Source: Juglans regia
Lineage: Eukaryota > Streptophyta > Magnoliopsida > Fagales > Juglandaceae
Direction: 5' to 3'
Assembly: GCF_001411555.2 (NCBI RefSeq)
Contig: NC_049907.1
Location: 32,439,734-32,503,733, forward strand
Length of the DNA: 64,000 nt
The position numbers and the translations under genes are program-made. Below, piece by piece: positions 43,127-55,382 of the stretch (position 1 is the first letter of the stretch; every line of letters starts with the position of its first letter). Below the pieces are notes generated by a model. It was not told the DNA's origin and searched no databases. It saw only the letters and a program-made list of their open reading frames with translations.

Positions 43127-43398
43127 AATTTTGGTGCCGTTGTCGGGGAGACTGTAGAAGAATTGCTAGATAGGTTTTTATTTCAGCAGTTTGTAAATGC
43201 GGTAACTTAGTTCCCTCTTTTAGCTTGCTGCATTATTTTTTTTCTTTTTTTTCATAGTAGTTTTAGCTTTTAGTATTTTGTTACCTTGCATGCAAAGATA
43301 TAGAGATGCCTTGGGTAGATTTGCTTGTAGTTTGCTAGGATCAGAATCAAATTTTTGTAAATTCTTTGTTTGACAATCCATCTAGTCTCGAAGAAAAG
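43127..43398 (+). other. PBS and leader of F2b
   Basis: AATTTTGGTGCCGTTGTCGG follows the LTR end immediately, as Athila-type PBS. The leader (43150-43398) matches F2c 52340-52559. Confidence 0.82.
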
Positions 43399-44690
43399 AG
43401 TAAACACGAAAATTAATCCATTAGAACTCTTCATGATTACCTCCACCCTACACGCACAGCCACACCATCATGCATCATGTTTCTAGCTAATACTTGCAAA
43501 CTAGATTTTAAAACATGGTTGATACAGTTACTCCCTACTTTTCATGGCTTGAAAAATGAAAATCCATATGTGCACATTAGGGAGTTTGAGGAAGTAGTTG
43601 CGACTTTTCATAGTCAAAATGCAATTGATGACATTGTGAGACTTAAGTTCTTTCCTTTTTCTTTAAAGGATAGAGCTAGGAATTGACTATACTCGCTGAG
43701 TCCATGATCTATTAGGTGATGAAATGAGATGACTTAGGTCTTCTTTAATAAATAATTTCTCCAACATAAGACCAATGCTTTAAAAAGGCAAATCTCCACC
43801 TTTGCACAAAAGGATAATGAGACTTTGTATCAGTCTTGGGAGAGATTTAAGGAGTTGTTAAGTATGTGTCCTCGCCATGGGTATGAGAATTGGCGCTTAC
43901 TGAGCTATTTGTATGAGGGACTTACACCTAGAGAGCACCAATTTGTGGAGATGATGTGTAATGGTGAGTTCTTATAGAAAGATCATGATGAGGCCATTGA
44001 ATATCTCAATGAGCTTGCTGAAAAAACTCACACTTGGACTGGATCTAGTGCTACTGAGAGCACAAATAGGTCACGACCTGCAGGAAACTCAAATTGTGGT
44101 AGAATTTACCATCTCAGAGAAGATGATAGCCTAAAGGCTAAGGTTGATATACTCACTAGGGAGTTAAATGTGTTAAAGACTAAGGACTTAAAGCCAACAC
44201 ACATGGTTAATCATGCAGAGTCTTTTGGACCATGTTTTGTGTGTGGTGAGGTAGATCACCTCACCCAAGAGTGTCCCACATTTGCTGAGATGGGAGGGAT
44301 GTATGAGGAACAATGTAATGCCTTAGGTATGTACAATAAGTCTTTTACACCTTTCTCTGATACCTATAATCTAGAGTGGCACAATCACCTCAATTTTGGC
44401 TGGAAGTCTGAAAACCAGCAGCCTGCACAACCTCCTAGATGTCCTACACCATATCATGCACATTGATGTTATAGTAGTCATTTAGAAGACATTGTGTATG
44501 CTTTTATTGAGGCACAGGGTAAGACTAACAAAAAATTTGAAACTTTGATTACTCAGGTTATTGAAAAAACTAAGGAGATAAAAAGTCATATATCCAAATT
44601 AATGAGCTCTTGGAGTGTGAATGAGCGATGTAAGTTCCATTCTCAAACTCAATCAACACCCCAAGGTCAACATATGGCTTAAAGAAATTT
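43399..44690 (+). pseudogene. Athila-like gag with zinc knuckle (F2b)
   Basis: The start codon equivalent to F2c 52560 is lost (AGAGTAAACACG here). Frames read MFLANTCKLDFKTWLIQLLP, ENPYVHIREFEEVVATFHSQ, a degraded middle (RFKELLSMCPRHGYENW), and a CCHC knuckle CFVCGEVDHLTQEC at about 44232-44280. A tail region, conserved with F2c and F2a, mentions IEAQGKTNKKFETLI. At least three stops and shifts. Role in the intact element: particle formation and RNA binding. Confidence 0.8.
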
Positions 44691-46254
44691 GAAAGAATGT
44701 CATTATGACATGAAGTGGTAAGTCCTTACACATCCCAACAACTGATAAGTCAGAGGATGTTGAAGAGGAACAAAGTAATGGTAGTGCTGAGTTGCCCAAG
44801 GAAGATGAGGTAATCAAGAGCTCAGTTAAGGTACCATTTCCTCAAGCTTTAAAATCTAGTATGAGAACTTTGGATTCTAGCAATGAAATCTTGGAGAACC
44901 TCAGGCAAGTAAAGATCAATCTTCCTCTTTTGCATGTTATTAAACTAGTTCCTACTTATGTAAAAGTTCTTAAAGATTTGTGTACAGTTAAAAGGAAGCA
45001 CCATGTTAAGAAGACAGTATTCCTGACAGAGCAAGTTAGTACTCTAATTGAGCAGCAAATTCCTCCCAAGTACAAGATCATGGTTTTCCAACCATTGCAT
45101 GCAGCATTGGAAATCATGAGTTTGGGCAAGTTTTGCTAGATTTAGGAGCTAGAGTGAATCTAATGCCAGTTTTGCTAGATTTAGGAGCTAGAGTGAATCT
45201 AATGCCATATTCTATTTATTTGTAGTTGGGGTTGGGAGAAATCAAACCAACCACTGTGGTATTGCAATTGGCTGACCGTTCAGTCAAAGTACCCCGGGGT
45301 GTGGTAGAGGATGTTCTAATTCAAATTAACAAATTTTATTATCATGTTGATTTCCTAATACTTGACACTAGCTCAATTGTTGATACTACTTCTAAAATTC
45401 CTTTGATTTTAGGTAGGCTTTTCCTTGCCACTACTAATGCTCTTATTAATTGCAGGAATGGGCTCATGAAGCTGTCTTTTGGAAACATGACTCTCGAGGT
45501 GAATATCTTCCATATTGCAAAATAGCCAGAAGATGATGACGAGTGCCACCAAACGTACATGATTGACACACTCATAGATAAGGGAGTTTGCACAACTCAT
45601 GATTCTGATTCCCTTGAATATTTTCTTGTTCATTCTGAGTTTGATACTATAAATGATTCATCTGATGTTGTTGATGTTTGTGCTATTTTTTATGAACCTC
45701 AGGATTATGGCCAACATATTTGGCAACCGAAATTTGAGGAGCTGTCTAAGAAAAGTGAAAAGTAGATTCCTTCAAGCATGGATAGTCCCAAATTGGAATT
45801 GAAGCCACTGCCCTCAGGTCTTAAGCATGCATTTCTAGGCCAAGGTGACACTTTTCCTGTTAGTATTCCTTCGAAATTGAATGCTGATAAGTATAGGAAA
45901 TTTCATTGGACTGGGTTGGAGGAATTGAGAAATAATACTTTTGGGAACTCTAAAATCTATAAGGCTAAAATGAAAGTGTTTTATCATAAAAATATTTTGA
46001 GAAAAATGTTTAAGCCTGATGATCGAGTGTTCTTATATGATTCTAGATTCCATAAGCACCCAGGAAAACTTAGGTCTAGGTGGACCAGCCCTTTTGTAGT
46101 GAAGAATGTTTTTACAAATGGGGCGGTAGAAATAGAAGATTCTAAGGATAGTCGAGTCTTTAAAGTAAATGGTCAACACCTTAAAGTATTTATTGATAAG
46201 CAAGTTCCGGAAGTGGAAGACATTCCACTTGTGGATCCGGTCTATCAACCTTGA
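44691..46254 (+). pseudogene. Protease fused to integrase C-terminus, RT-less pol (F2b)
   Basis: Reads the pre-protease block (NEILENLRQVKINLPLLHVI), protease active site twice because of a 39-bp duplication (LLDLGARVNLMP), protease strands (LGEIKPTTVVLQLADRSVKV, LILGRLFLATTNALI), an acidic spacer (PQDYGQHIWQPKFEEL), then KLELKPLPSGLKHAF and SKLNADKYRKF joined to LEELRNNTFGNSKIYKAKMK and the integrase C-terminus (PGKLRSRWTSPFVVKNVFTN). It ends VEDIPLVDPVYQP at 46254. Two TAG stops and one shift break it. RT, RNase H and the integrase core are absent at the same joint as F2c. Confidence 0.85.
45132..45209 (+). repeat. 39-bp tandem duplication of the protease active site
   Basis: TTTTGCTAGATTTAGGAGCT plus the following 19 bases occur twice head to tail, doubling the 13 codons around LLDLGARVNLMP in frame. 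The other F2 copies have one unit. Confidence 0.92.
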
Positions 46255-47165
46255 GCACACCACGCATGTATGTTTTTCGTTATTTGTTTTGTTTGTTTTG
46301 TTTTATTTTTTTTATTTTTTGTTTCTTTTATTTTTTGTTTGCTGTTGTTTTCTTTGTTTTTTTTTGCAAGTTAGTTTCATTTTGTCATTTCAAGGTATCA
46401 TCTTTGGTGTTTAGCGAGCTACCCATGTCACTCATTAGGTGTATTCTATCCTTTTTAGTTACTCCACATTCAAATTTGATTCTTAAACATTGAGAAAAAT
46501 GTTTCATTTAAGTTTGGGGATGGTGTTGCAAATTCAGTATTTAAAATGCTTGTTGGAACTCTATGACATATTTTCATGTATCAAGTTTTTTTAATTTTGC
46601 ATCACACGTGCATCCTTTTCACATGTGTACTTATTCTCATTCATAGCCATTTTCTTGAATTCACCAAACCCACCATAATCATTTTTTGCTGAAGCATTCA
46701 CAGAACACCTAATGCGCTCATCCAAGTTTTGTGGTAAGATGGTGGTTTGACACATGTAGCTAGAGAACTCTTTTGATTAAGTATGCATGTGAGTTTTGGA
46801 GAGGATTGAGAGCCTACAAATGCAGTAAATTGTGATAAGCGTTCATTGATATGTTGAATTGGGCACTTCTTTTGAGAATATCATTACATCGTTTGTGGTA
46901 AGATGGTTGATATACTTGGGATATGATGAAAGTTAACTTAAGATCAACGTTTGAGCCTTTCAAGCTAACCCGTTCCATCATAAACCCCTAGTAGCCAACT
47001 TTGAGCTAATAAACACATCGCTTTTTCTTTTCATATGCCCACGTTATCCATACCTCTCCACATTGGAGTATAACCTATACACTGATTTTTTCTACCCTTG
47101 TTACTTCTAAGTGTACACTAGATGTGGAATTCTTCTTTTTTTGCATGGAATAAAAAAATAAAAAT

Positions 47166-47207
<42 letters not shown>

Positions 47208-47947
47208 GAAGAAAATGAGTTACAAGATATTTAAGTGAGTGAACTTCAAGGTAAATATACCAAGACTGTGTAGAAATAACAAAATACTAGTGTGACATAA
47301 TTGTTCACCAAATTATAAAAAAAAATTGAAAAAGAGGCATTATTCGATGATCTAAAAAGTTGGAGAGTACTTCAAGTGAGAAGTGTGGTCTACTGAGATA
47401 TTTAATAAGATTCCCTTTGTATGTACTTGGAAGTTTTTGAATCATTTTTCATTTTTTTCATATTGCCCCGAGCCTAAGCCACATTACAACCTTTTGTGTT
47501 GACTGTTCTGATCCTAAGTAAGTTTTTGGAAAGAGTGGTGGAAGTCTCATTTGTTAGTGTTCCTATCATAAGATCAATGTTTACTTGTTGCTTGTACATA
47601 ATTACTTAATTTCCCATGAGAGTGTGTGTATGTCAACTCCATAGAGAGAATCCTCATACGAAACACTTTTATACTCATGAGTTGAACCTTTCGCTTGAGA
47701 TGTTCTTGATATTGCATGTGTTAGGGCTTCTGGTTAGATGGATATAGTTTGGAACACACACACATTCTGTGAATTGCTATAGGTGGATTGCTTGTGAAAG
47801 GGTTATTGAATTCCTAAAATTGTTTTGATATGTGAATCTAGAAATTGTGACTTGGTGTGGCCTTTGTGTGTGACTTTCTTTGGTTTCTTTCGTTGTTTTG
47901 GTATGAAAATTGTTAGAGACTAGTAATAAGTAAGTTGGGAGGGGGTG
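46255..47947 (+). other. 3' noncoding tract and polypurine tract of F2b
   Basis: Starts with a T-rich run after the pol stop. An internal polypurine-like tract TTTAAGTTTGGGGATGGTG is at about 46507-46527 and the true one, AAGTTGGGAGGGGGTG, adjoins the LTR at 47932-47947. A perfect (GA)17 microsatellite is at 47171-47204. No env-like frame is visible. F2c has the matching tract. Confidence 0.75.
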
Positions 47948-49423
47948 TGATGAGTGTACGGAAGTGCACTCTAAATACTTTCTTATTAGACTAAAATGTT
48001 AAAATATGAGTATAATTTATTCTTTTATTTATTTTGAGATATTTTTAAGTACAAATTTTTTTATATTTAATTTCAGAATTTATAAATTGAAAGGCATGTA
48101 TTTTGACTTAGACGTGGGACCAACTGACACAGAGCAGCTTTATTCCTTTTAGAAGGCTAGCAAATTTGGACGGCACTTCTTTTGAATTTGAGACGATTGA
48201 TGGAAGATGAAGGTCGGATGTGAGAAGCAATTTGTTGTGGAAAGGATTGCATGGAACTTTGAATATTGGAAGTTGGCGTAAATGGATGGAATGCTGGTGG
48301 AGGGTGATGTCATCGTGTTTTCAAAACTTGAATTAATTCTAGTGTAACCAACCACCCGTAAGGTTCTAACTACTACGAAAATCAAGCTCCTCAACTTAAG
48401 CGGCTGCATAACGTAAGGCTACTATGGGACATATCGAGATTAGAAGAAAAAGTTGGGAGGCTTGAGGCACAATTACAAGCCGGCTACCATTGCTTCTTTT
48501 TATTTGTTTTACACCATATCAATCATGTTTTTAATGACACATTCCACGAGACATCCAAGGGGAGAAAATAATGGAGCGATCGGGAAATCAAAAATTGATG
48601 CTGACGCTTGTGAAAAAGTGAGGTACCGTGATGCGTGAGGACGTTTGTATTGATTGTTGGCTGCTCGAAAAATTATATTAAAAAAAAAAAAAAAAAAAAA
48701 AAGAAGAAGCTTTTTTTGGGCTTGACTTGGCTGGACGCTCACACGAGATCAAGAATAAAACTTATACTTGCATATTACATAATATTTTTAATTTATATAT
48801 TTAATTTTTAATTATTAAATTTTTTTTATTTTATTGTTCTCAATTCATTGTTGATGTTTTCTTCTCAAAATAATCATAAAATTTATTCTGTTTATGAATT
48901 CAGTCATACTTTTTCTATTGAATTGATAACTCTTTGATTATGTCTGGTTTAATTATTTATTTATATTGATTTAATTCTTTGCTACAATATCGCTTCCTAA
49001 GTATATTGTCGTCGCTGGATTTTTTCAATAGTGATAATAATTTACGTATTTTAAAAGTGATGAATGATTTATCAAAGGGTTACATTTGATTTAATCTTGG
49101 TTTATAAATCTATACCTTCCGATAGAAAATTTTGTGAATTGAGTTCTCAATTGAGTTATTCAATGAATTAAGAATAATTAAAATACCGGATTTGTGCAAG
49201 GAATTCCCGACGCTTTACTGTTTCTCAAATTTGAGTACTTTTTCCTTTAGTCACTTTGCTTCACTTTAATCTGCATTTAAAATTAATCTTTGTTCTCCAT
49301 TAATCATTTAATATATTTCTTTAGCTTCTTTGTTCCGTCTACAATTCTTTTAATTTATCTCTACGTAGAATCGACACCCAAAAGCTGTGTTACAACTACC
49401 ACAATATTTTTTGTGCGTAATTA
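47948..49423 (+). repeat. 3' LTR of F2b
   Basis: TGATGAGTGTACGGAAGTGC to GTGCGTAATTA, followed by GACTC. It has the F2b-specific central module and an A-run of about 20 at 48680-48700. It gives the uninterrupted version of the LTR that element C split. Confidence 0.88.
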
Positions 49424-50899
49424 GACTCCTAAAAAAAAAAGGGGGGGGGCTTTTTTCAGCTGGACCTGGCTGGGATGCTCACACGAGACCGAGAATAAAA
49501 CTTGGATGGCGGCCGTTTACTTTATTTTTTTCTTGATATTTTTGTTATCTATTATATTTATGGGTAATTAAATTTTCAAGTATGGTTAGGGATGAACTTG
49601 CACATTATATAATATTTTTAATTTATTTTTGATTTATGTGTTTGATTTTCAATTATTAAAACTTTTTTGTTTTATCTTTCTCAATTCATTGTTGATGTTT
49701 TCTTATCCGAATAATCATAGAATTTATTCTGTTTATGGATTCAATCATGCTTTTTCTATTGAATGGGTAACTCTTTGATTATGTTTGGTTCAATTATTTA
49801 TTTATATTGATTTAATTCTTTGCTACAATATCGTTTCCTGAGTATATTGTCGTCGTTGGATTTTTTCAATAGTGATAATAATTTACGTATTTTAAAAGTG
49901 ATGAATGATTTATCAAAGGATTACATTTGATTTAATCTTGGTTTATAAATCTATACCTTCCGATTGAGAATTTTGTGAATTGAGTTCCCAATTGTATTCA
50001 ATGAATTAAGAATAATTAAAATACATGATTTGTGCAAGGGATTTCCGACGCTTTACTGTTTGTCAAATTTGAGTACTTTTTCCGTTAGTCACTTTGCTTC
50101 ACTTTAATCTGTATTTAAAATTAATCTTTGTTCTCCATTAATCATTTAATATCTTTCTTTAGCTTCTTTGTTCCGTCTACAATTCTTTTAATTTATCTCT
50201 CCTAGAATCAACACCCAAAAGCTGTGTTACAACTACCGCATTATTCTTTGTGCGTAATTAGACTCTGAAAAAAAGTGTTTTTTTCGGCTTAACTTGGCTG
50301 GGACGCTCACATGACATCGAGAATAAAACTTGGATGGCGGCCGTTTACTTTATTTTTTTCTTGATATTTTTGTTATCTATTATATTTATGGGTAATTAAA
50401 TTTTCAAATATGATTAGGGATGAACTTGCACATTACATAATATTTTTAATTTATTTTTTATTTTTGTATTTGATTTTCAATTATTAAAACTCTTTTGTTT
50501 TATCGTTCTCAATTCATTGTTGATGTTTTCTTCTCCGAATAATCATAGAATTTATTTTATTTATGGATTCAGTCATGCTTTCTCTATTGAATGGATAACT
50601 CTTTGGTTATGTTTGGTTTAATTATTTATTTATATTGATTTAATTCTTTGCTACAATATCACTTCCTGAGTATATTATCGTCGTTGGATTTTTTCAATAG
50701 TAATAATAATTTACGTATTTTAAAAGTGATGAATGATTTATCAAATGGTTACATTTGATTTAATCTTGGTTTATAAATCTATACCTTCTGATTGAGAATT
50801 TTGTGAATTGAGTTCCCAATTGAGTTCTTCAATAAATTAAGAATAATCGACACCTAAAAGTTGTGTTACAACTACCGCATTATTTTTTGTGCATAATTA
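49424..50899 (+). repeat. Two extra tandem copies of the F2b LTR 3' part
   Basis: Units of about 830 and 630 bp repeat the LTR from the GGCTTGACTTGGCTGGGACG region to GTGCGTAATTA (ends at 49423, 50260, 50899). Each is followed by GACTC and an A-rich run. Units share ACTTGGATGGCGGCCGTTTA, TTCATTGTTGATGTTTTCTT and GGATTTTTTCAATAGTGATA. The third unit has lost an internal piece. Confidence 0.85.
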
Positions 50900-51266
50900 G
50901 ACTCATAAAAGAAAACGGCTTAACAAGGTAAATTGAACTCTATCACTCTAATGAAATAACCTCTATATAAGAAGCAACTCCTCCACAAATCTAATAGGCT
51001 CTCTCCACCAATTCTCTAGAAAGACTCTCCTGAGACTAAATTTCTCCATTGTATTGAGTGATATGTGAGGTTATGAGAAATTGTAAAACCATCATCTGAT
51101 ATAGTGGATTTTGCCCCCAACAACCCATGGATGTAGACTTTTATGCCGAACCACGTAAATTCTTCTGTCTCCCTTTATTTATTTTATTTGCTTATTTATT
51201 ATTTATCTTATGGATGAACACGAATTGCACCATATTGACGTCCGAATCATCTCGTGGGTCGAGGAT
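50900..51266 (+). repeat. Probable copia-type LTR end (host of F2b and F2c)
   Basis: The GTGGATTTTGCCCCCAACAA, GGATGTAGACTTTTATGCCG and AACCACGTAAATTCTTCTGT phrases resemble the R/U5 part of many plant copia LTRs. A TATA-like CTCTATATAAGAAGC lies at 50960-50974. The start would be the AT-rich stretch at 27084-27221. No partner LTR is in the window, so the call is tentative. Confidence 0.45.
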
Positions 51267-52317
51267 CGATGAGTGTACGAAAGTGCACTCTAAATATCCT
51301 ATTATTAGACTAAAATGCTAAAATGTGAATAGAAATCATAGGAATTAATATGTATTCTTGAATTGAGTCTCTATTTCCTTTGGGATACTCCTGAACAGAT
51401 TTTTATGTTTAATTTCAAAATATATAAAAAAGCAAGTCAAGACCCAGTCAAATTCAAAGGACTTTCGAGTAAGCATTTCATTAGCATGAAATTGGGAGTT
51501 TTTGGGAGAGAAGGGAGACGGCTCAGTACTGAAGAATGAAGAGACGAAATGATTTCTCATGGCCGCCGCTTGCTTTATTTTTCTCTTGAGATTTTTGTTA
51601 TCCATTATATTTATGGGTAACTAAATTCTCAAATAGGGCTAGGGATGAACCTGCACATTAGACGGTCTTTTTAATTTATTTTTAACTTACGTATTTGATT
51701 TTCAATAACTAAAACTCTTTTGTTTTATCATTCTCAATTCATTGTTGATATTTTCTTCTCCGAATAATCATAAAATTTATTCTATTTATGGATTCAATCA
51801 TGCTTTTTCTATTAAATGGATTAGCTCTTTGATTATGTATGGATCAATTATTTATCTATATTGATTTAATTCTTTGCTGCTATATTGCTGTCGAATATAT
51901 TGTCGTCGTTGGATTTTCTCAACAGTGATAATAATTTACATATTTTAAAAGTGGTGAATGATTTTTCAAAAGGTTACATTTGGTTTAATTTTGGTTTATA
52001 AATCTATACCTTCCGATTAATAATTTTGGAAATTAAATTCTCAATTGAGTCATTCAATGAATTAAGAATAATTAAAATACCGAATTTCTTTAAGGGATTC
52101 CCGACGCTTTACTGTTCGTCAAATTTGAGTACTTTTTCCGTTAGTCACTTTGCTTCACTTCAATTTGCATTTAAAATTAATCTTTGTTCTCCATTAATAA
52201 TTTAATATTTTTCTTTAGTTTATTTGTTTCTTCTGCTATTCTTTTAATTTGTCTCCCTATGGAATCGACACCCCAAAGTTGTGTTACAACTACCGCGTTA
52301 TTCTTTGTGCGTAATCA
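51267..52317 (+). repeat. 5' LTR of F2c
   Basis: Begins CGATGAGTGTACGAAAGTGC (first base changed from T) and ends TTGTGCGTAATCA. It lacks about 360 bp present in the 3' LTR between CAAAGGACTTTC and AGCATTTCATTAGC. Confidence 0.85.
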
Positions 52318-52559
52318 AATTTTTGGCGTCGTTGCCGGGGAGACAGTAGAAGAATTGCTAGAGAGTTTTTCTTTTCAACAGTTTGTAAAGACGATAACTT
52401 CGTTCCCACTTCGATAACTTAGTTTTGGTTTTTTTTTTTTTTTTAGCTTGCATGCACAGATATAGAGACGTCTTGGGTAGATTTGCTTGTAGGCCTGTGC
52501 GAGAGTCAGAATCAAATTTTTGAAATCATTTATTTGGCAATCCATCTAGTCCCGAATAA
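52318..52559 (+). other. PBS and leader of F2c
   Basis: AATTTTTGGCGTCGTTGCCG opens the interior; Athila/Tat-type PBS with one change. The leader includes a T-run at about 52428-52443 and leads to the gag ATG at 52560. Confidence 0.82.
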
Positions 52560-54001
52560 ATGAGTGAACATGAAGATCAACCCACTAGAACTCTTCAGGA
52601 TTACCTTCACCCTACACGCATAGCCACACCATCACGAATCATGTTTCTAGCTAATACTCGCCAACTGGATTTTAAAACAGGGATAATACAGTTACTATCT
52701 ACTTTTCATGGCATGTAAAATGAAAATCCATATGTGCACATTAGAGAGTTTGAGGAAGTAGTTGCGACTTTTCATATTCAAAATGTAACTGATGACGTTG
52801 TGAGATTTAAGCTATTTCCTTTCTCTTTGAATGATAGAGCTAAGAGTTGGCTATACTCGCTGAGGCCACGATCTATTGGGTCATGAAATGAGACGACTTA
52901 GGTCTTCTTTAATAAATAATTTTCCCAACATAAGACCAACGTTTTAAAAAGGTAAATCTCCACCTTTGCACAAAGGACAGTGAGACTTTGTATCAGTCTT
53001 GAGAAAGATTTAAGGAGCTGTTGAGTATGTGTCATCACCATAGGTATGAGAATTGACGCTTAGTGAGCTATTTTTGTGAGAGACCTACACCTAGAGAGCG
53101 TCAATTTGTAGAGATGATGTGTAATGGTGAGTTATTATAGAAAGATCCTGATGAGGCCATAGAATACCTCAATGAGCTTACTAAAAAAGCTCACACTTGG
53201 ACTGGACTGAGTGCTACTGAAAGCACAAATAGGTCACAACTTGTAGGAAACCTAAATGGTGGTGGAATTTACCATCTCAGGGAAGAGGATAACCTAAAGA
53301 CTAATGTTGATATGCTCACTAGGGAGCTAGATGTGTTAAAGAGTAAGGACTTAAATCCAACACATGTGGTTAATCATGCAGAATCTTTTGGACCATGTTT
53401 TGTGTGTGGCAAAATTGATCACCTCACCCAAGAGTGTCCCACATTTGCTGAGATGAGTGGGATGTATGAGGAACAATGTAATGCCTTAGGTATGTACAAT
53501 AAGCATTTTACACCTTACTCTGATACCTATAATCCGGGGTGGCGCAATCATCCCAATTTTAGCTGGAATTCTGAAAGCCAGCCTCCTGCACAAACCCTTA
53601 GATCATATCATGCACCATATCATGCACATTCATCTTCTAGGAGTCCTTTCGAAGACACTTTGCATGCTTTTATTGAGGCACAGGGTAAGACTAACCAAAA
53701 GTTTGAATATTTGATTATGCAGATTGTTGAAGAAAACAAGGAGATAAAGAGTCAAGTATCCAAATTGATGAGCTCCTTGAGTGTGAATGAGCGAGGTAAG
53801 TTTCCTTCTCAAGCTCAGTCCGCATCTCATGGTCAACACATGGTGCAAGAGAATTTAAAGGATGTGAATGCCATTGTGACACAAAGTGGTAAGGCATTAC
53901 ATATCCCAACAACGAACAAATCAGAGGATGTGGAAAAGGATCAAGATAGTAGTGATGTCGAGCTGCCCAAGGAACCTGAGGTGAAAAAAGAGTCCTGTTA
54001 A
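52560..54001 (+). pseudogene. Athila-like gag with zinc knuckle (F2c)
   Basis: ATG at 52560 gives MSEHEDQPTRTLQDYLHPTR and LDFKTGIIQLLSTFHGM, then a stop. The degraded middle holds REFEEVVATFHIQN and FKLFPFSLNDRAK. The last part is an open 229-residue frame (53312-54001) with the CCHC knuckle CFVCGKIDHLTQEC, a Tyr/His/Pro linker (SYHAPYHAHSSSRSPFEDTL), a coiled-coil-like part (IEAQGKTNQKFEYLIMQIVE) and an acidic tail. A one-base shift near 53990 separates it from protease. It contains the best zinc-knuckle and linker region of the family here. Confidence 0.83.
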
Positions 54002-55382
54002 GGTACCATTCCCTCAAACTTTAAAATCAAGCAAGCGAACTTTGGATCATAACAATGAAATCTTAGAGAATCTAAGGCAGGTAAAAATCAGTCTTCCTCT
54101 TTTGCATGTGATTAAGCAAATTCCTACTTATGCAAAAGTTCTCAAGGATTTGGGTACAGTTAAGAGGAAGCACCATGTGAACAACAAAGCGATCCTGACA
54201 GAGCAAGTTAGTGCTCTAATTGAATAGCAGATTCCTCCCAAGTACAAGGATCCTGGTTGTCCAATTATTGCATGTAATATTGGGAATCATGAGTTTGGGC
54301 AAGCCTTGCTAGATTTAGGAGCTAGTGTAAATTTGATGTCTTATTTCATTTATTTGCAGCTTGGTTTGGGTGAAATTAAGCCCACTTCTATTGTGCTTCA
54401 ATTGGCTGACTATTCAGTTAAGAAACCGACAGGGATAGTGGATGATGTTTTGATCCAAATTGACAAGTTTTACTATCCTGTTGATTTTTTAATTTTGGAT
54501 ACTCAGTCGGTTGTTGAGTTTGATTTTAAGATTCCTCTCATATTAGGTAGACTTTTTCTTGCTACAGCTAATGCACTTATAAACTGTAGGAATGGGCTGA
54601 TGAAACTATCTTTTGGAAATATGACCATGGAGGTCAACATATTCCACATCAGTAAGCAGCCTAGGGAGGATGATGGGTGTCAACAAATATACATGATTGA
54701 CGCACCCATAGACAAGGGAGTTGACACATTTCATGATTTTAATCCCTTTGAATATTTCCTTGTTAATTCTGAGTTTGATACTATTAGTGATTCATCTAAT
54801 ATTGTTGATATTTATGTTAATTTTTATGAAACTCAGGATTATGGAACACAGACTTGGCATCCGAAATATGAGGAGTTGCCTAAGAAAAGTGAAAAACAAA
54901 TTCCTTCAAGTGTGAAGAGTCCCAAATTGGAATTGAAACCACCACCCTCATGTTTAAAGCATGCATTTCTCGAACTAAGTTACACTTCTCCCGTTAGTAT
55001 TTCTTCGAAATTGAATGCGGGTAAACTTAGAAAATTTCAGTTGATCGAATTAGAGGAATTGAAAAATGATGCTTATGAGAACTCTAAAATCCATAAGGCT
55101 AAAATGAAAGCATTTCATGATAAAAATATTGTTAAGAAGATGTTTAAGCCTAATGATCGAGTATACTTATATAATTTTAGACTTCACAAGCACCGAGAAA
55201 AGTCTATATGGACTGACCCCTTTATAGTGAAGCATGTTTTTGAAAATGGAGCGGTAGAAATATAGGACCCTAGGGATGGCCAGGTCTTTAAAGTAAATGG
55301 TCAACATATAAAAATACTTATTGATAGACAAGTTCCTGAAGTGGAAGACATTCCACTTGAAGACCCGATCTATCAACCTTGA
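54002..55382 (+). pseudogene. Protease fused to integrase C-terminus, 319-codon open frame (F2c)
   Basis: One frame runs from about 54002 to 55382 with two TAG stops (about 54226 and 55263). It contains the pre-protease block (NEILENLRQVKISLPLLHVI), the active site LLDLGASVNLMS with intact DLGAS, protease strands (LGEIKPTSIVLQLADYSVKK, LILGRLFLATANALINCRNG), an acidic spacer, KLELKPPPSCLKHAFLELSY, then SKLNAGKLRKFQLIELEELK and the integrase C-terminal segment (SKIHKAKMKAFHDKNIVKKM, WTDPFIVKHVFENGAVEI). The joint removes all RT, RNase H and the integrase N-terminus/core, yet the frame is open across it from 54306 to 55265. The protease could still be active on sequence grounds if a start or readthrough is supplied; that is inference. 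Confidence 0.86.

Larger units (their letters stand above)
27222..49423 (+). mobile_element. F2b: Athila-like element with element C nested in its 5' LTR
   Basis: GACTC at 27217-27221 and 49424-49428 flank LTRs that begin TGATGAGTGT and end GCGTAATCA/GCGTAATTA. The 5' LTR is split into 27222-27431 and 41735-43126 by element C. The interior (43127-47947) has a PBS, gag, protease, an integrase C-terminal remnant and a long 3' noncoding tract with a polypurine tract at its end. The split LTR is confirmed because the uninterrupted 3' LTR reads straight across the equivalent place (about 48117, ACGTGGGACCAACTGACACA). Confidence 0.87.
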
